Assembly (NCBI GenBank): GCA_903959905.1
Contig: CAJBYO010000090.1
Coordinates: forward strand, 124,001 to 188,000
Origin: an uncultured Bacteroidales bacterium
Lineage (GTDB): Bacteria > Bacteroidota > Bacteroidia > Bacteroidales > FEN-979
Direction of reading: 5' to 3'
Length of the DNA stretch: 64,000 nucleotides
The first letter of the stretch is position 1. Every line of letters starts with the position of its first letter. The notes under the pieces were generated by a model. The model had not been told where the DNA came from. It worked only from the letters and a program-made list of their open reading frames with translations, and made no database searches. The position numbers and the translations under genes are program-made. Positions 36,018-46,185 of this stretch are shown piece by piece.

Positions 36018-38072
36018 ATGGCTGCAAGGCAACAGGTACCGATCCTTAACCGCGACCTCAACTGGCTCTATTTCAACGGGCGGGTACTGCAGGAGGCTGC
36101 TGATGCCCGCAACCCTTTGCTTGAGCGGCTGAAGTTCCTGGGTATTTTTTCAAACAACCGGGATGAATTTTTCAGGGTGCGCGTAGCCACGTTGAACAGG
36201 ATGCTCAAAGTTGATCATTTTCATTACGACACCCCTGTAAATCCGAAAAAAGCTCTCCGGGAAATCGGCGAACTTGTTCAATCCCAGGAACGTGAATTCA
36301 TGCAGGTATACGAGAAAATCGTGCATGACCTCGCCACCCACGACATTTTCATCATCAACGAAATCCAACTCTCTGAATCACAGGGAGCATTTGTCCGTAA
36401 ATACTTCCGGGAACAGGTTCGCGGCGGACTTTTCCCCATCATGATCAGCAGCCTGAGGGATATCTCCTCCCTCCGCGACAAGTCCATTTACCTTGCCGTT
36501 ACCGTAGGGCGTAAGGACAAGGCACTCAAAGATGATTATGCTTTGATTGAACTGCCTACCAAAACCATCTCAAGGTTCCTCATTCTTCCCACTGATGGAG
36601 AAAAACGCTATATCATCCTCCTTGACGACATCATCAGGTACTGCCTTTCTGAAATCTTCTCCATCTTCGGCTATGACACTTTTTCGGCATTCACGGTGAA
36701 GATCACACGCGATGCCGAAATTGATATTGATACCGATGTTTCAAAAAGTTTCCTGGAGGTGATGACCGAAAGCCTGAAACAACGTAAACGCGGCATCCCT
36801 GTTCGGTTTGTGTATGATAAATCTATTCCGCAGGATTTGCTGAAGATCATTACCAAACGCCTTGAAATCACCAAAGACGACCCGATCAGGGGAGGCGGGC
36901 GTTATCACAACTTCAAAGATTTCATGGGATTTCCCAACCTGGGGCACCGTGAACTGGAAAACGAACCACTTGTACCGCTGATGCACAAGGATCTGCCACT
37001 CAACAGGAGCATTCTCAGCTCCATCAGGCAGAAAGACATCATGCTTCATTACCCTTACCAGTCGTTTCAGTACATCATTGACCTGCTGCGTGAGGCATCC
37101 ATTGACCCCAAGGTCAGGTCAATAAAAATGACGATCTACAGAGCCGCAAAAAATTCAAGTGTCATCAACGCCCTGATCAACGCGGCCAGAAATGGCAAAT
37201 ATGTCACTGTTTTCATGGAACTGCAGGCCAGGTTTGACGAAGAAGCCAACATCTTCTGGACAGGCAGGCTTCGGGAGGAAGGGGTGAAAGTCATCCACAG
37301 CATCCCCGGTTTTAAAGTTCACAGCAAACTGATCCTCATCAGGCGCAAAGAAAACACGTCGGATTTCTTCTTTGCCTTCATCGGAACAGGTAATTTCAAT
37401 GAGGATACTGCAAAAGTTTATTCAGATGTGAGCCTGCTTACTGCCAACCAAACCATCTGTACCGATGTGGTCAACGCCTTTCACCTGATTGAAGAAAGTT
37501 ACCGGCCCTACAAGTTCAAGGCGCTGGTGGTGGCACCGTTGAACATGCGCAACTTCTACATCAAGATGCTGCAGAACGAGATGCGCAACGCGGCAAAGGG
37601 CAAGGAGGCCTGGGTCATCATCAAACTGAACAGCCTGGTTGATGGCACCATGGTTAAAAAGCTGTACAAAGCAAGCCAGGCCGGCGTAAAGATAAAGCTG
37701 ATCATTCGCGGGATATGTACCCTGGTGCCGGGAATCCCCGGACTGAGCGATAACATTGAGGCAATCAGCATTGTTGACCGGTTCCTTGAACATGCGCGGA
37801 TCATTGTCTTCTGCAATGGCGGCGACAACCAGTATTATATTACATCGGCCGACTGGATGGTGCGCAATTTCGACAACCGCATTGAAGTGGCAACACCCAT
37901 TTATGACCCGGGAATTCGCGAACTTCTGCGTAAAATGCTGGAAATCCAGCTATCCGACAATGTCAAGGCACGAATCATCAGCCAGGGGGAACAGAACAAA
38001 TACAAGAAAACCCCGGGACCAAAGATCAGGTCGCAGGTGGAGATATATAATTATTTGAAGAGTGATTGGTGA
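36018..38072 (+). CDS. ppk1: Polyphosphate kinase 1
   Basis: A 684-residue enzyme that makes polyphosphate from ATP. It has the N-terminal NRDLNWLYFNGRVLQEA, the catalytic segment GFKVHSKLILI with the autophosphorylated His, and ADWMVRNFDNRIE in the second phospholipase D-like half. Length is normal for the family. The stop codon TGA is the first three bases of a 14-copy heptamer array (38070-38167). The gene is 1 bp downstream of the SixA-like gene. Confidence 0.96.
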   Translation: MAARQQVPILNRDLNWLYFNGRVLQEAADARNPLLERLKFLGIFSNNRDEFFRVRVATLNRMLKVDHFHYDTPVNPKKALREIGELVQSQEREFMQVYEKIVHDLATHDIFIINEIQLSESQGAFVRKYFREQVRGGLFPIMISSLRDISSLRDKSIYLAVTVGRKDKALKDDYALIELPTKTISRFLILPTDGEKRYIILLDDIIRYCLSEIFSIFGYDTFSAFTVKITRDAEIDIDTDVSKSFLEVMTESLKQRKRGIPVRFVYDKSIPQDLLKIITKRLEITKDDPIRGGGRYHNFKDFMGFPNLGHRELENEPLVPLMHKDLPLNRSILSSIRQKDIMLHYPYQSFQYIIDLLREASIDPKVRSIKMTIYRAAKNSSVINALINAARNGKYVTVFMELQARFDEEANIFWTGRLREEGVKVIHSIPGFKVHSKLILIRRKENTSDFFFAFIGTGNFNEDTAKVYSDVSLLTANQTICTDVVNAFHLIEESYRPYKFKALVVAPLNMRNFYIKMLQNEMRNAAKGKEAWVIIKLNSLVDGTMVKKLYKASQAGVKIKLIIRGICTLVPGIPGLSDNIEAISIVDRFLEHARIIVFCNGGDNQYYITSADWMVRNFDNRIEVATPIYDPGIRELLRKMLEIQLSDNVKARIISQGEQNKYKKTPGPKIRSQVEIYNYLKSDW

Positions 38073-38167
38073 CGCGTGACGCGTGACGGGTGACAGGTGA
38101 CGCGTGACAGGTGACGGGTGACAGGTGACGGGTGACAGGTGACGCGTGACGGGTGACAGGTGACAGG
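38070..38167. repeat. 14-copy heptamer array starting at the ppk1 stop codon
   Basis: Fourteen units of TGACGCG, TGACGGG or TGACAGG run without break for 98 bp. All variation is in positions 5 and 6. The TGA of the first unit is the ppk1 stop. Because 7 is not a multiple of 3, the array carries stops in all forward frames. Confidence 0.97.
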
Positions 38168-38190
38168 AAAACAGCTGAGTAGCATTTTTA

Positions 38191-38286
38191 ATTCGTCATT
38201 CGCATATTCGTCATTCGCATATTCGTCATTCGCATATTCGTCATTCGCATATTCGTAATTTGTAATTTGTAATTCGTCATTCGCAT
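38191..38286. repeat. 15-bp tandem repeat before the FtsB/DivIC-like gene
   Basis: ATTCGTCATTCGCAT occurs four times in tandem (38191-38250), then a degenerate part with TTTGTAA units, then a fifth copy (38272-38286). It ends 17 bp before the next start and is AT-rich. Confidence 0.93.
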
Positions 38287-38303
38287 ATTCCTAAATTATT
38301 TAC

Positions 38304-38618
38304 ATGTCAGTTTTAAGGTTTATTTTCCGCATCCTGATCAACAAGTTCTTCCTCACAACAGTGGCGTTTGTGGTTTGGATGGTGTTTTTTGACAGCAACA
38401 ACCTGCTGACCCGCAACCACCTGCAAGAGAAATTAGATGGACTTAACCTTGAAAAACAGTTTTACCTCCAGGAAATCAAAAAGGACTCCATCCTCACTGC
38501 CCAGCTGATGAATGACACCACACAGCTTGAAAAGTTTGCCCGGGAGCGTTACCTGATGAAAAGAGATAAAGAAGACCTTTTCCTTGTTATTGACACTACT
38601 GCGGATCAACATCCATAA
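38304..38618 (+). CDS. FtsB/DivIC-like septum formation initiator
   Basis: A 104-residue bitopic membrane protein. A short cytoplasmic part precedes one membrane segment (FFLTTVAFVVWMVFF), followed by a coiled coil (about 35-70) and the ending ERYLMKRDKEDLFLV, typical of DivIC/FtsB. It joins the FtsL/FtsQ complex that activates septal cell-wall synthesis. The last 23 bp overlap the convergent priA 3' end. Confidence 0.88.
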   Translation: MSVLRFIFRILINKFFLTTVAFVVWMVFFDSNNLLTRNHLQEKLDGLNLEKQFYLQEIKKDSILTAQLMNDTTQLEKFARERYLMKRDKEDLFLVIDTTADQHP

Positions 38619-41097
38619 CAACCTTTACCGCCCTGAAAGAAGGTTCAGACTGAAACTTCTCAATCTCATCCATTAATTTTCCTTTCATCGCAGAGGTTGA
38701 AACACCACGTTCCATTTTGAACATGATGTGCTTGATGTAATAATTCATGATCCGTGATACCATCGGGAATTCGGGCCCGAGGATCCGCTTGCCGAAAACC
38801 TTGCGAAGCGACCCGGCAAGCACTTCAGCAGCCTTGTTCAGCAAATCTGGGTCTTTGTGCTTCAATTTAAGCAACACCAGCCGGGAAAAAGGAGGATAAA
38901 TGAACTTCTGCCTTTCCGCCATTTGTTTTTTGAACATGGCCTGGTAATCATTTTTCACAACATCAATGATCACGGGATGAGTTGGTTGCCAGGTCTGAAT
39001 GATCACCTTCCCCTGCTTGTATTTCCGACCAGAACGTCCGCTTACCTGCGCCATCAGCTGGAAACTCCGCTCGGCCGACCTGAAATCGGGATAACTCAGC
39101 ATGTTATCGGCATTGAGTATGCAAACGAGCCGCACATTGTCAAAATCAAGCCCCTTGGTCACCATCTGTGTGCCAACCAGGATATCAATCTTCCGGGCTT
39201 CAAAGTCTCCGATGATCTGTTGCAATGAATGTTTGCTCCGGGTCGTATCCAAATCCATCCGGGTGATGCGGGCCTTGGGAAAAATAAGTGAAAGTTCCTC
39301 CTCCACCTTCTCAGTTCCGAACCCCTTCATCCTGATCTGGTTCCCGTTGCATTCTGGGCATTTCCCGGGGATCCTTGCAACATATCCGCAGTAATGACAC
39401 CGCAACTGGTTGATCTTCTTATGATAGACAAGTGTTACATCGCAATTTTTACACGAAGGCATCCAATGACAGGTTTCACACTCAAGCCTGAGTGAAAACC
39501 CCCGCCTGTTCTGGAACAGGATAGCCTGCTCCCCGCTATCAAGGGATTTTCCAATTTGAGTTAGCAAAGTGGAGGAGAAATGGCTTTTCATCAGCCCCTG
39601 GCGCAGCGAATCCTTGATATTGACAACCTGGATCTGCGGCATTTCCATATTCCCGAAACGCTCAAACAACTCCACCAGGCCGAATTTGCCCTGCGTGGCG
39701 TTGAAATAAGTCTCCACAGATGGCGTCGCCGAACCCAACAGGGTTTTCGCCCCGTGCAGATGCGCCAGGTAAATCGCCGCATCACGGCCGTTATATCTTG
39801 GTGCGGGATCCATCTGCTTGAACGAAGGATCATGCTCCTCATCAACAACAACAAGGCCTAAGTTTGAAAAAGGCAGGAACAGGGCCGACCGCGCACCAAG
39901 AATGATATCACAGGTTGTCCCTGCCGTTTTACTGTGATCACTGGCATTGAGCACTGCATTCCATATTTCAACCCGTTCATGTACATTGAAACGCGAATGG
40001 TACACCCCTACCCTGTTGCCGAAGTACTTGCGCAACCTGGTGATTATTTGCGTGGTAAGCGCTATTTCCGGCAACATGAACAAGACCTGTTTTCCCTGGT
40101 CAATCACCTCACGTATCAGTTTGATGTACAGCTCGGTTTTACCGCTGGAGGTCACACCGTGGAGCAACACAACATCTTTTGTTTCAAAGCATTGCCTGAT
40201 ACTGTCCAATGCCGTTTGCTGACCGGTGGTTAGTTCAATCAGTTCCGAATCGGTACCATTCACTTTTTCATCAAACCTGCTTACGACCTTCTCGTACACT
40301 TCAAAAACCTCTTTTTCCACCAGGCTGTCAAGCTGGGTTGCATTGCCTTTCGACTGCCTGAGCAGATCCTGGCGCTTTACCTCCTTTAACTCCCCGAAAC
40401 CGTAATGTGACAGGCTGATAAATGTCATGACTATTTCAAGCTGTTTCTTTGCCCGCTTCTCAAGACTTTCAAACAGCTCTTTCATCGCCTCCTCACGCTC
40501 AGCATAATCGGGCGACAACTTTACAAAGGATTCACGCTTCGGTTTGTAAGGGTCATTGAGCTCCTCTTCAGGCACAATAAACCCCTTTTCAATCAGCGTT
40601 TTAATGAGTGGAATCGTCTTCTGCTGATCCACAATTTTTGCGACCTCAGAGATGGCAATGCTTTTCCGGTTATGCAACGCTTCAACCAGCATCAGTTCCT
40701 TCTCATTTAACCCTTCAATGTTATCGGGCAGCAATGGGTTAAGGGCGATCTTAGACTCGCTGGCAAGTTTAAATGCCGAAGGCAGTGCTGCATTCATCAC
40801 CTCCCCGGGATGGCACAGGTAATAGCCTGCCATCCATTCCCAAAAGGTACGCTGCACAGGCGAAACAAGCGGGTTTTCGTCAAGAATTGAAAGGATGTAT
40901 TTTGGAATGTGTGAGCCGGGAGGCACTTCGTGAACCCTGGTTACCAGGGCAGTATATATTTTTTTGGCTCCGAATTGCACAACGACGCGTACCCCTTCCT
41001 GCACCTGGTCATTCAGGTCGTACGGCACACGGTAGGTGAAAGTTCCACTTACCGGAAGCGGCAGCAAAACGTCGGCAAAAAGGGTGATCCGTTCCAA
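38596..41097 (-). CDS. priA: Primosomal protein N' (PriA helicase)
   Basis: An 833-residue replication restart helicase. It has N-terminal DNA-binding domain FADVLLPLPVSGTFTY, Walker A GVTSSGKTELY, DEEH box VVVDEEHDPSF and a zinc-binding region with CETCHWMPSCKNC and CHYC/CPEC pairs. It loads the replicative helicase at stalled forks. The start is TTG at 41097; an in-frame stop lies just upstream. It lies 20 bp downstream of pfkA on the same strand. Confidence 0.96.
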   Translation of the reverse strand: MERITLFADVLLPLPVSGTFTYRVPYDLNDQVQEGVRVVVQFGAKKIYTALVTRVHEVPPGSHIPKYILSILDENPLVSPVQRTFWEWMAGYYLCHPGEVMNAALPSAFKLASESKIALNPLLPDNIEGLNEKELMLVEALHNRKSIAISEVAKIVDQQKTIPLIKTLIEKGFIVPEEELNDPYKPKRESFVKLSPDYAEREEAMKELFESLEKRAKKQLEIVMTFISLSHYGFGELKEVKRQDLLRQSKGNATQLDSLVEKEVFEVYEKVVSRFDEKVNGTDSELIELTTGQQTALDSIRQCFETKDVVLLHGVTSSGKTELYIKLIREVIDQGKQVLFMLPEIALTTQIITRLRKYFGNRVGVYHSRFNVHERVEIWNAVLNASDHSKTAGTTCDIILGARSALFLPFSNLGLVVVDEEHDPSFKQMDPAPRYNGRDAAIYLAHLHGAKTLLGSATPSVETYFNATQGKFGLVELFERFGNMEMPQIQVVNIKDSLRQGLMKSHFSSTLLTQIGKSLDSGEQAILFQNRRGFSLRLECETCHWMPSCKNCDVTLVYHKKINQLRCHYCGYVARIPGKCPECNGNQIRMKGFGTEKVEEELSLIFPKARITRMDLDTTRSKHSLQQIIGDFEARKIDILVGTQMVTKGLDFDNVRLVCILNADNMLSYPDFRSAERSFQLMAQVSGRSGRKYKQGKVIIQTWQPTHPVIIDVVKNDYQAMFKKQMAERQKFIYPPFSRLVLLKLKHKDPDLLNKAAEVLAGSLRKVFGKRILGPEFPMVSRIMNYYIKHIMFKMERGVSTSAMKGKLMDEIEKFQSEPSFRAVKVVMDVDPQ

Positions 41098-41117
41098 TAA
41101 AAAGAAGCGTTATAGCT

Positions 41118-42098
41118 TTAAAGGGCAAGGATCCGCGACATTTCCAGCATCTCCTTGTTAATATCTTTATGATGTTTGATGGCCTTGTCAAACGGGGTAA
41201 AAACAACCTCTTTGTTAACAATGCCGGCCATTTCGCCGCGATGTCCTTCCAGGAGGCCCCTTACCGCTACATGCCCGAGCGTGCTTGCAAGCACACGGTC
41301 GAAGGCACTTGGGGAACCACCACGCTGGATATGGCCAAGGATGGTGACGCGTGCGTCCATTTCCGGAAGCTTTTCCTTGACTTTCCTGGCCACTTCATAG
41401 GCGCCACCCGAATCGTCCCCTTCAGCAACGATAACAATACCGGAGGTTTTACTTTTACGCCAGTCATGTTTCAGCAGCCGTGCAAGGTTGTCGATATAGG
41501 TGGTGGTTTCAGGTACCAGGATGAACTCGGCACCGCAGGCAATTCCGCTTCGCAGGGCAATAAAACCGGCATCACGGCCCATCACTTCGATAAAAAACAA
41601 CCGTTCGTGTGAATTGGCCGTATCCCGGATCTTATCCGCAGCCTCAACCACGGTATTCACTGCCGTATCAAACCCAATGGTCGCATCCGTGCCATAAAGG
41701 TCATTGTCAATGGTGCCCGGCAGCCCGATAATCGGAAAATCAAATTCGTTGTCAAAAATAGACGCCCCGGTGAACGTACCGTTCCCTCCGATGGCAACCA
41801 GTGCATCTATACCATTGGCTTTAAGGTTGTTGTACGCCTCCAGGCGACCTGAATATTCCATAAACCGCTTGCTTCGGGCTGTTTTAAGGATGGTACCGCC
41901 CCGCTGGATGATATTTGAAACCGAATTGCTGTACAGCTGTTCAATCTGGTTTTCAATCATACCCTCGTATCCCCGGCAGATGCCAAAAACATCAAGTCCG
42001 TTGAAGATTGAAGTGCGAACCACGGCCCTGATAGCCGCATTCATCCCCGGGGAATCGCCCCCGGAAGTCATAACGCCGATTCTGGTAATTTGTGACAT
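41118..42098 (-). CDS. pfkA: 6-phosphofructokinase
   Basis: A 326-residue glycolytic enzyme that phosphorylates fructose 6-phosphate. Motifs include VMTSGGDSPGMNAAIRA, catalytic GLPGTIDNDL and MGRDAGFIAL. The nucleotide motif reads AIGGNGTFTGA where E. coli PfkA has GGDGS; the Asp to Asn change touches a Mg-ATP contact. The remaining signatures are those of ATP-dependent group I enzymes. It probably shares a transcript with priA. Confidence 0.94.
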   Translation of the reverse strand: MSQITRIGVMTSGGDSPGMNAAIRAVVRTSIFNGLDVFGICRGYEGMIENQIEQLYSNSVSNIIQRGGTILKTARSKRFMEYSGRLEAYNNLKANGIDALVAIGGNGTFTGASIFDNEFDFPIIGLPGTIDNDLYGTDATIGFDTAVNTVVEAADKIRDTANSHERLFFIEVMGRDAGFIALRSGIACGAEFILVPETTTYIDNLARLLKHDWRKSKTSGIVIVAEGDDSGGAYEVARKVKEKLPEMDARVTILGHIQRGGSPSAFDRVLASTLGHVAVRGLLEGHRGEMAGIVNKEVVFTPFDKAIKHHKDINKEMLEMSRILAL

Positions 42099-42396
42099 AG
42101 GTAGATGGTGTTGGTTACTTTATTGGTGAAAATGGGTGGACAGGCGGACGGGCGGACGGGCGGACTGACCAACCCTGCTACCTCCTCATTTGACACTTGA
42201 AACCTGGCACCTGGCACTTACCATTTCGCAATTTTCAATTTGCATTTTGCACTTTGCCCTCCCCTCTCATTTTCTCTCCACAAAAGTACAAAATTTGCCT
42301 TCAGCACTGTCCTCCGGAATGATCACCCGTAAATAAATATTACCCTGGAATGGAGCAGAACCAATGGGACGTTCACCATTTCACCATTTCACCATT
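42099..42396. other. Repeat-rich leader region of pfkA
   Basis: No gene is visible. On the minus strand the region begins with the octamers that follow the methyltransferase stop. It then has GTGCAAA-type repeats (about 42238-42258) and an octamer array at 42137-42168. CAAAAGTA at 42281-42288 is TACTTTTG on the minus strand, a possible -7 box for pfkA. Confidence 0.6.
42137..42168. repeat. Octamer array TGGACAGG/CGGACGGG upstream of pfkA
   Basis: Four tandem octamers: TGGACAGG, CGGACGGG twice and CGGACTGA. The same unit type follows the oxidase subunit IV gene at 53744-53783. It lies 39 bp before the pfkA start. Confidence 0.85.
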
Positions 42397-42399
42397 TCA
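42376..42399. repeat. Octamer array starting at the stop codon of the RlmL-like gene
   Basis: On the minus strand three TGAAATGG units follow each other, and the first TGA is the stop codon of the methyltransferase gene. A partial fourth unit (TGAACG) follows. Confidence 0.92.
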
Positions 42400-43560
42400 C
42401 TGTTTCTCCTGTTCCCCTTTCCTCCCCGCGAACAGGTCAAACTTAATAAACCTGCATTCAAGCGGTCCGTTGAACACGGGGATCCGTCGGGAAGGCCGAA
42501 GGCCTATGAATTTGATGGAATCAAGGTCTGATGAGATAAACCAGGCAGTGTAGCCTGCGAATTTGCGCTTCAGCGTATCGCCAATCATTTTATAAAAGGC
42601 CAGGGAATCTTCTATCTGCAACCGTTCATCATAGGGAGGATTTGAGATGATAAAACCCTTGTCAAAGGGAGGCTGAACATCCTCAAACGATTTGGTTTCC
42701 AGCGTAATTTCCTCATACAGACCGGTAAACTTCAGGTTCTCGCGTGCAGATTCAATGGCACGTTCAGCCCGGTCGGAACCATGCATCTTTACATGTGCCT
42801 CCGTTGTCATTGCATTTTGATCCGTTTTAACTTTGTCCCAAAGCTGGGGATCAAAGTCGCGCCACTTCATAAAACCCCACTCTTCCCTAAAATAACCGGC
42901 CGGCATGTTCTTTGCCAGCATAGCGGCTTCAATAAGCAACGTTCCGGAACCGCACATCGGATCAAAAAGTGGCGTGACACCGTCCCAGCAGGATAGTTTT
43001 ACCAGTCCTGCCGCCAGCACTTCATTGATGGGGGCAGGCCCGGTGCTTTTCCTGTAACCGCGCCGATGGAGCGATTGCCCCGATGCATCAAGCGCCACGG
43101 TGCAGGAATCCTTGAAGAGGTGAACATTGATCTTCAGGTCAGGATGTTCAAGGTCAACAGAAGGGCGCTTGCCCAGTTTATCCCTGAGCCTGTCAACGAT
43201 CGCATCCTTTGATTTCTGTGCAACAAACTGTGAATTTGTAAAAACTGTGTATGAAATTACCGCATCAATGGCAAGGGAATGCTCTGCATCCAGGTAATCC
43301 TCCCAGGGAAATTCATAAATTTTCTCATAAAGGTCCTTTTGCTCCAGGATCTCAAAATGGAACAGTGGTTTCAATATGCGCAATGCGGTCCGGCAGGCAT
43401 AATTAACCTTGTACATCATTTCGGTGGTGCCTGTAAACGACACGGCCCGGTTCAGCTTCATGACCCCTCCGGCACCAAGGCTCTCCAGTTCACTGGCGAG
43501 CACATCTTCCAGTCCCGAGATGGTCTTTGCAATTAAAGGGAACGTCGATTCTTTTGTCAC
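42397..43560 (-). CDS. THUMP-domain class I rRNA methyltransferase (RlmL-like)
   Basis: A 387-residue enzyme. Residues of about 45-155 are a THUMP RNA-binding domain. The methyltransferase half has SAM motif DPMCGSGTLLIEAA and catalytic NPPYDER. This fits the RlmL/YcbY N-terminal methyltransferase, which makes N2-methylguanosine 2445 in 23S rRNA in E. coli; the target here is inferred. The RlmK half found in E. coli is absent, as usual in Bacteroidota. The start is GTG at 43560. The stop TGA is the first unit of an octamer array. Confidence 0.9.
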   Translation of the reverse strand: MTKESTFPLIAKTISGLEDVLASELESLGAGGVMKLNRAVSFTGTTEMMYKVNYACRTALRILKPLFHFEILEQKDLYEKIYEFPWEDYLDAEHSLAIDAVISYTVFTNSQFVAQKSKDAIVDRLRDKLGKRPSVDLEHPDLKINVHLFKDSCTVALDASGQSLHRRGYRKSTGPAPINEVLAAGLVKLSCWDGVTPLFDPMCGSGTLLIEAAMLAKNMPAGYFREEWGFMKWRDFDPQLWDKVKTDQNAMTTEAHVKMHGSDRAERAIESARENLKFTGLYEEITLETKSFEDVQPPFDKGFIISNPPYDERLQIEDSLAFYKMIGDTLKRKFAGYTAWFISSDLDSIKFIGLRPSRRIPVFNGPLECRFIKFDLFAGRKGEQEKQ

Positions 43561-43627
43561 TTTTTCTCTGTCTTTTCGTCTTGCTGTGATAATAATTTTC
43601 GGGAAAGTTACGATTATTTATAATTAT

Positions 43628-43635
43628 TACCTTTG
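43628..43635 (+). promoter_or_regulatory. Possible -7 element for the DUF5686 gene
   Basis: TACCTTTG fits TAnnTTTG and lies 18 bp before the start codon. No good -33 TTTG is seen, so confidence is low. Confidence 0.3.
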
Positions 43636-43652
43636 AAAAAATTCGCCCGCTC

Positions 43653-46166
43653 ATGATGCTCCGCTTACATTCAATGCTATTGGTTTTAATGCTGACCTCG
43701 CTGATCTGCCAGGCCCAGGACAACTTCAATGTTTCCGGCCGGGTGATCGATTCAAGGACCCGCGAGTCGCTCGCCTTTGTCAACATCGTGATCAACAGCA
43801 GCAACACCGGGGGAACAACCGACATCGACGGCAAATTCAACCTCCGCTCTCCAAAACCGATTCAATCGCTTACACTCTCTTATGTGGGTTATGAGCCTAT
43901 TATGGTGAATCCAGTCAGCCGCACCAAAGACCTGCTCGTCATGATGACCCGCAAAGACATTGATCTCGGGGAGGTTGAAATCCTTCCCGGAATCAATCCT
44001 GCCCACCAGATCATCAGGAATGCCATTGACAGCAGGGATAAAAATGACCCGGAAAAGGTCAGCACATTCTCATACACCGCCTACGATAAAACCGTTTTTA
44101 CCGTGGATATGGATACCACCATAAAAAACGACTTCTCAGCACTTGTCGACACATCCGTGATGCCTGTAAATGGCCTTTCTGTTGGCTTCAGCGTAAAACC
44201 CGACTCGGCGGACGCAGGGATAAATTCCCAGGATTCAACAAATAATTTCATTGAAAAACTGGTCAGCGAACAATACCTTTTTCTGATGGAGAATGTCACC
44301 AAACGGAAGTTCATGGCACCGGATAAAAACTTCAACAAGGTGATTGCCACCAAGATGTCGGGATTTAAAGACCCGATCCTTGTTTTCCTTTCAACACAGA
44401 TACAGTCATTTTCATTTTATAAGCCTTTCATCTCCATTATGATGAAAGACTATATCAACCCAATTGGCAGCGGGAGTTTCAGCAAGTACTTTTTCAAGAT
44501 AGAAGATACAACTTATACCGCTCACGATACGGTATTCATCATTTCTTTCCGCCCGAGAAAAGGAACCAATTTTGACGGGATGAAAGGTCTCGTTGCGATC
44601 AATTCCCACAACTGGGCCATCCAGAATGTCACGGCTGAACCCTATCCGAACACTGGCGGCTTCATGATCAGGATACACCAGCTGTATGAATTGATCGACG
44701 GAGTGCAGTGGTTCCCCGTGCAGCTCAACACAGATGTGGCATTCAACAACATGCGCATCGGCAAATACAAGGCAGTGGGCAGTGGCAGGAGTTATATTCG
44801 CGATATTGTTCTCAACCCCGAACTTGTGCGACGTGAATTCAACCACCTGGATGTGGAAGTGGATAAGGAGGCAACAGCAAGAAGCGAAACATTCTGGAAT
44901 CAATACCGGATTGACAGCCTCAGCCGAAAAGACAGGCAAACCTATAAAGTGCTCGACAGCGTGGGCGAGGCAAACAATTTTGACAAGATGGCCAAAACGC
45001 TCCAGACACTCCTCACAGGGAGGATTCCCTGGGGCCCGATCGACATTGACATCAACCGGTTTATCAATTACAATCCCTATGAAGGGCTGGTACTCGGTGC
45101 GGGCATACATACCAACGACCGGCTTGCCGACTGGTTTAAAATCGGCGGTTTCTACCAGTATGCTTTTGGTGCAACCACCTCAAAATACGGGGGTGACGTC
45201 AGTTTCCTTGTAAACCGACGGCATGATGTGACGATTTCTGCATCAGGATTTTATGACCTCGTTGAATCAGGCGGTTTGAGTTATCCTTCCGACTATGAAT
45301 CAATCCTTTCCGGGAATTTCCGGCAGCTGATGATCAAAAAACTGGATCGGACCGAGAGCTACAATTTCTCGCTGGGATTCAGGGCATTGAAATACGTGCT
45401 GTTCAACGTCGGGATATCCCGTAATTTCAAGAAATCAACCACCTATGACCTTGCAACAACAGAGGGGAACGCCACTGTGCTGGAGAACCAATTCATGTTC
45501 ACCACCCTTACCGCAGGATTTAAATGGGCCTATGGCGAGAAATTCATTCAAACCGTCAACAACAAAATATCCCTGGGAACGAAATACCCGGTTGTATGGC
45601 TGGAATATACCCGGGGCCTAAAGGACATCCTCGGAGGTGAATATGATTATGACCGGGTCGACCTGAAAGTTCGTAAAACATTTAATATAAAATATTTAGG
45701 CAAGCTTACGGTACAAGTAAACGGTGGATATGTTGATCAGCCGATACCGGCATGCAACCTGTATTATGCACCGGCAAGTTACCGGCAATTCACACTCTAT
45801 GCACCGTACAGCTTCGGAACCATGCGTATGAACGAGTTTCTCTCAAATAAATATGCATCACTTTACATTTACCACGATTTCGGATACCTCCTTTTCAAAG
45901 GAAAAAAATGGTTCCATCCCGAATTCGCCCTGTCGCAGAATATAGGGTTTGGCTGGCTTGACAACCCCGACAAGTATGATTATATCACCAACAAACCCAG
46001 GCAGATGGATCTGGGCTACTATGAATCAGGCCTCCTTGTCAATAACCTCATCAACCTGAAACTCTACACCGTCGGCATCGGTGCCTTCTATCGCTGGGGG
46101 CCTTACTCGTTTGATAATGTGGGAGACAACTTTGCCTACAAGATCTCTTTGCTGTTTCCTTTCTAA
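43653..46166 (+). CDS. DUF5686 family outer-membrane protein with carboxypeptidase-like regulatory domain
   Basis: An 837-residue protein. A signal peptide (MMLRLHSMLLVLMLTSLICQ) is followed by a CarboxypepD_reg-like domain (about 25-110; NVSGRVIDSRTRESLAFVNI, GGTTDIDGKF). The large C-terminal part contains alternating aromatic strands and ends YKISLLFPF, with a terminal aromatic residue as in outer-membrane barrels. Family members are common in Bacteroidota and of unknown function; the regulatory domain also begins many TonB-dependent receptors. No TonB plug is visible. Confidence 0.85.
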   Translation: MMLRLHSMLLVLMLTSLICQAQDNFNVSGRVIDSRTRESLAFVNIVINSSNTGGTTDIDGKFNLRSPKPIQSLTLSYVGYEPIMVNPVSRTKDLLVMMTRKDIDLGEVEILPGINPAHQIIRNAIDSRDKNDPEKVSTFSYTAYDKTVFTVDMDTTIKNDFSALVDTSVMPVNGLSVGFSVKPDSADAGINSQDSTNNFIEKLVSEQYLFLMENVTKRKFMAPDKNFNKVIATKMSGFKDPILVFLSTQIQSFSFYKPFISIMMKDYINPIGSGSFSKYFFKIEDTTYTAHDTVFIISFRPRKGTNFDGMKGLVAINSHNWAIQNVTAEPYPNTGGFMIRIHQLYELIDGVQWFPVQLNTDVAFNNMRIGKYKAVGSGRSYIRDIVLNPELVRREFNHLDVEVDKEATARSETFWNQYRIDSLSRKDRQTYKVLDSVGEANNFDKMAKTLQTLLTGRIPWGPIDIDINRFINYNPYEGLVLGAGIHTNDRLADWFKIGGFYQYAFGATTSKYGGDVSFLVNRRHDVTISASGFYDLVESGGLSYPSDYESILSGNFRQLMIKKLDRTESYNFSLGFRALKYVLFNVGISRNFKKSTTYDLATTEGNATVLENQFMFTTLTAGFKWAYGEKFIQTVNNKISLGTKYPVVWLEYTRGLKDILGGEYDYDRVDLKVRKTFNIKYLGKLTVQVNGGYVDQPIPACNLYYAPASYRQFTLYAPYSFGTMRMNEFLSNKYASLYIYHDFGYLLFKGKKWFHPEFALSQNIGFGWLDNPDKYDYITNKPRQMDLGYYESGLLVNNLINLKLYTVGIGAFYRWGPYSFDNVGDNFAYKISLLFPF

Positions 46167-46185
46167 GAAGGAAAGCAGCAAAATT

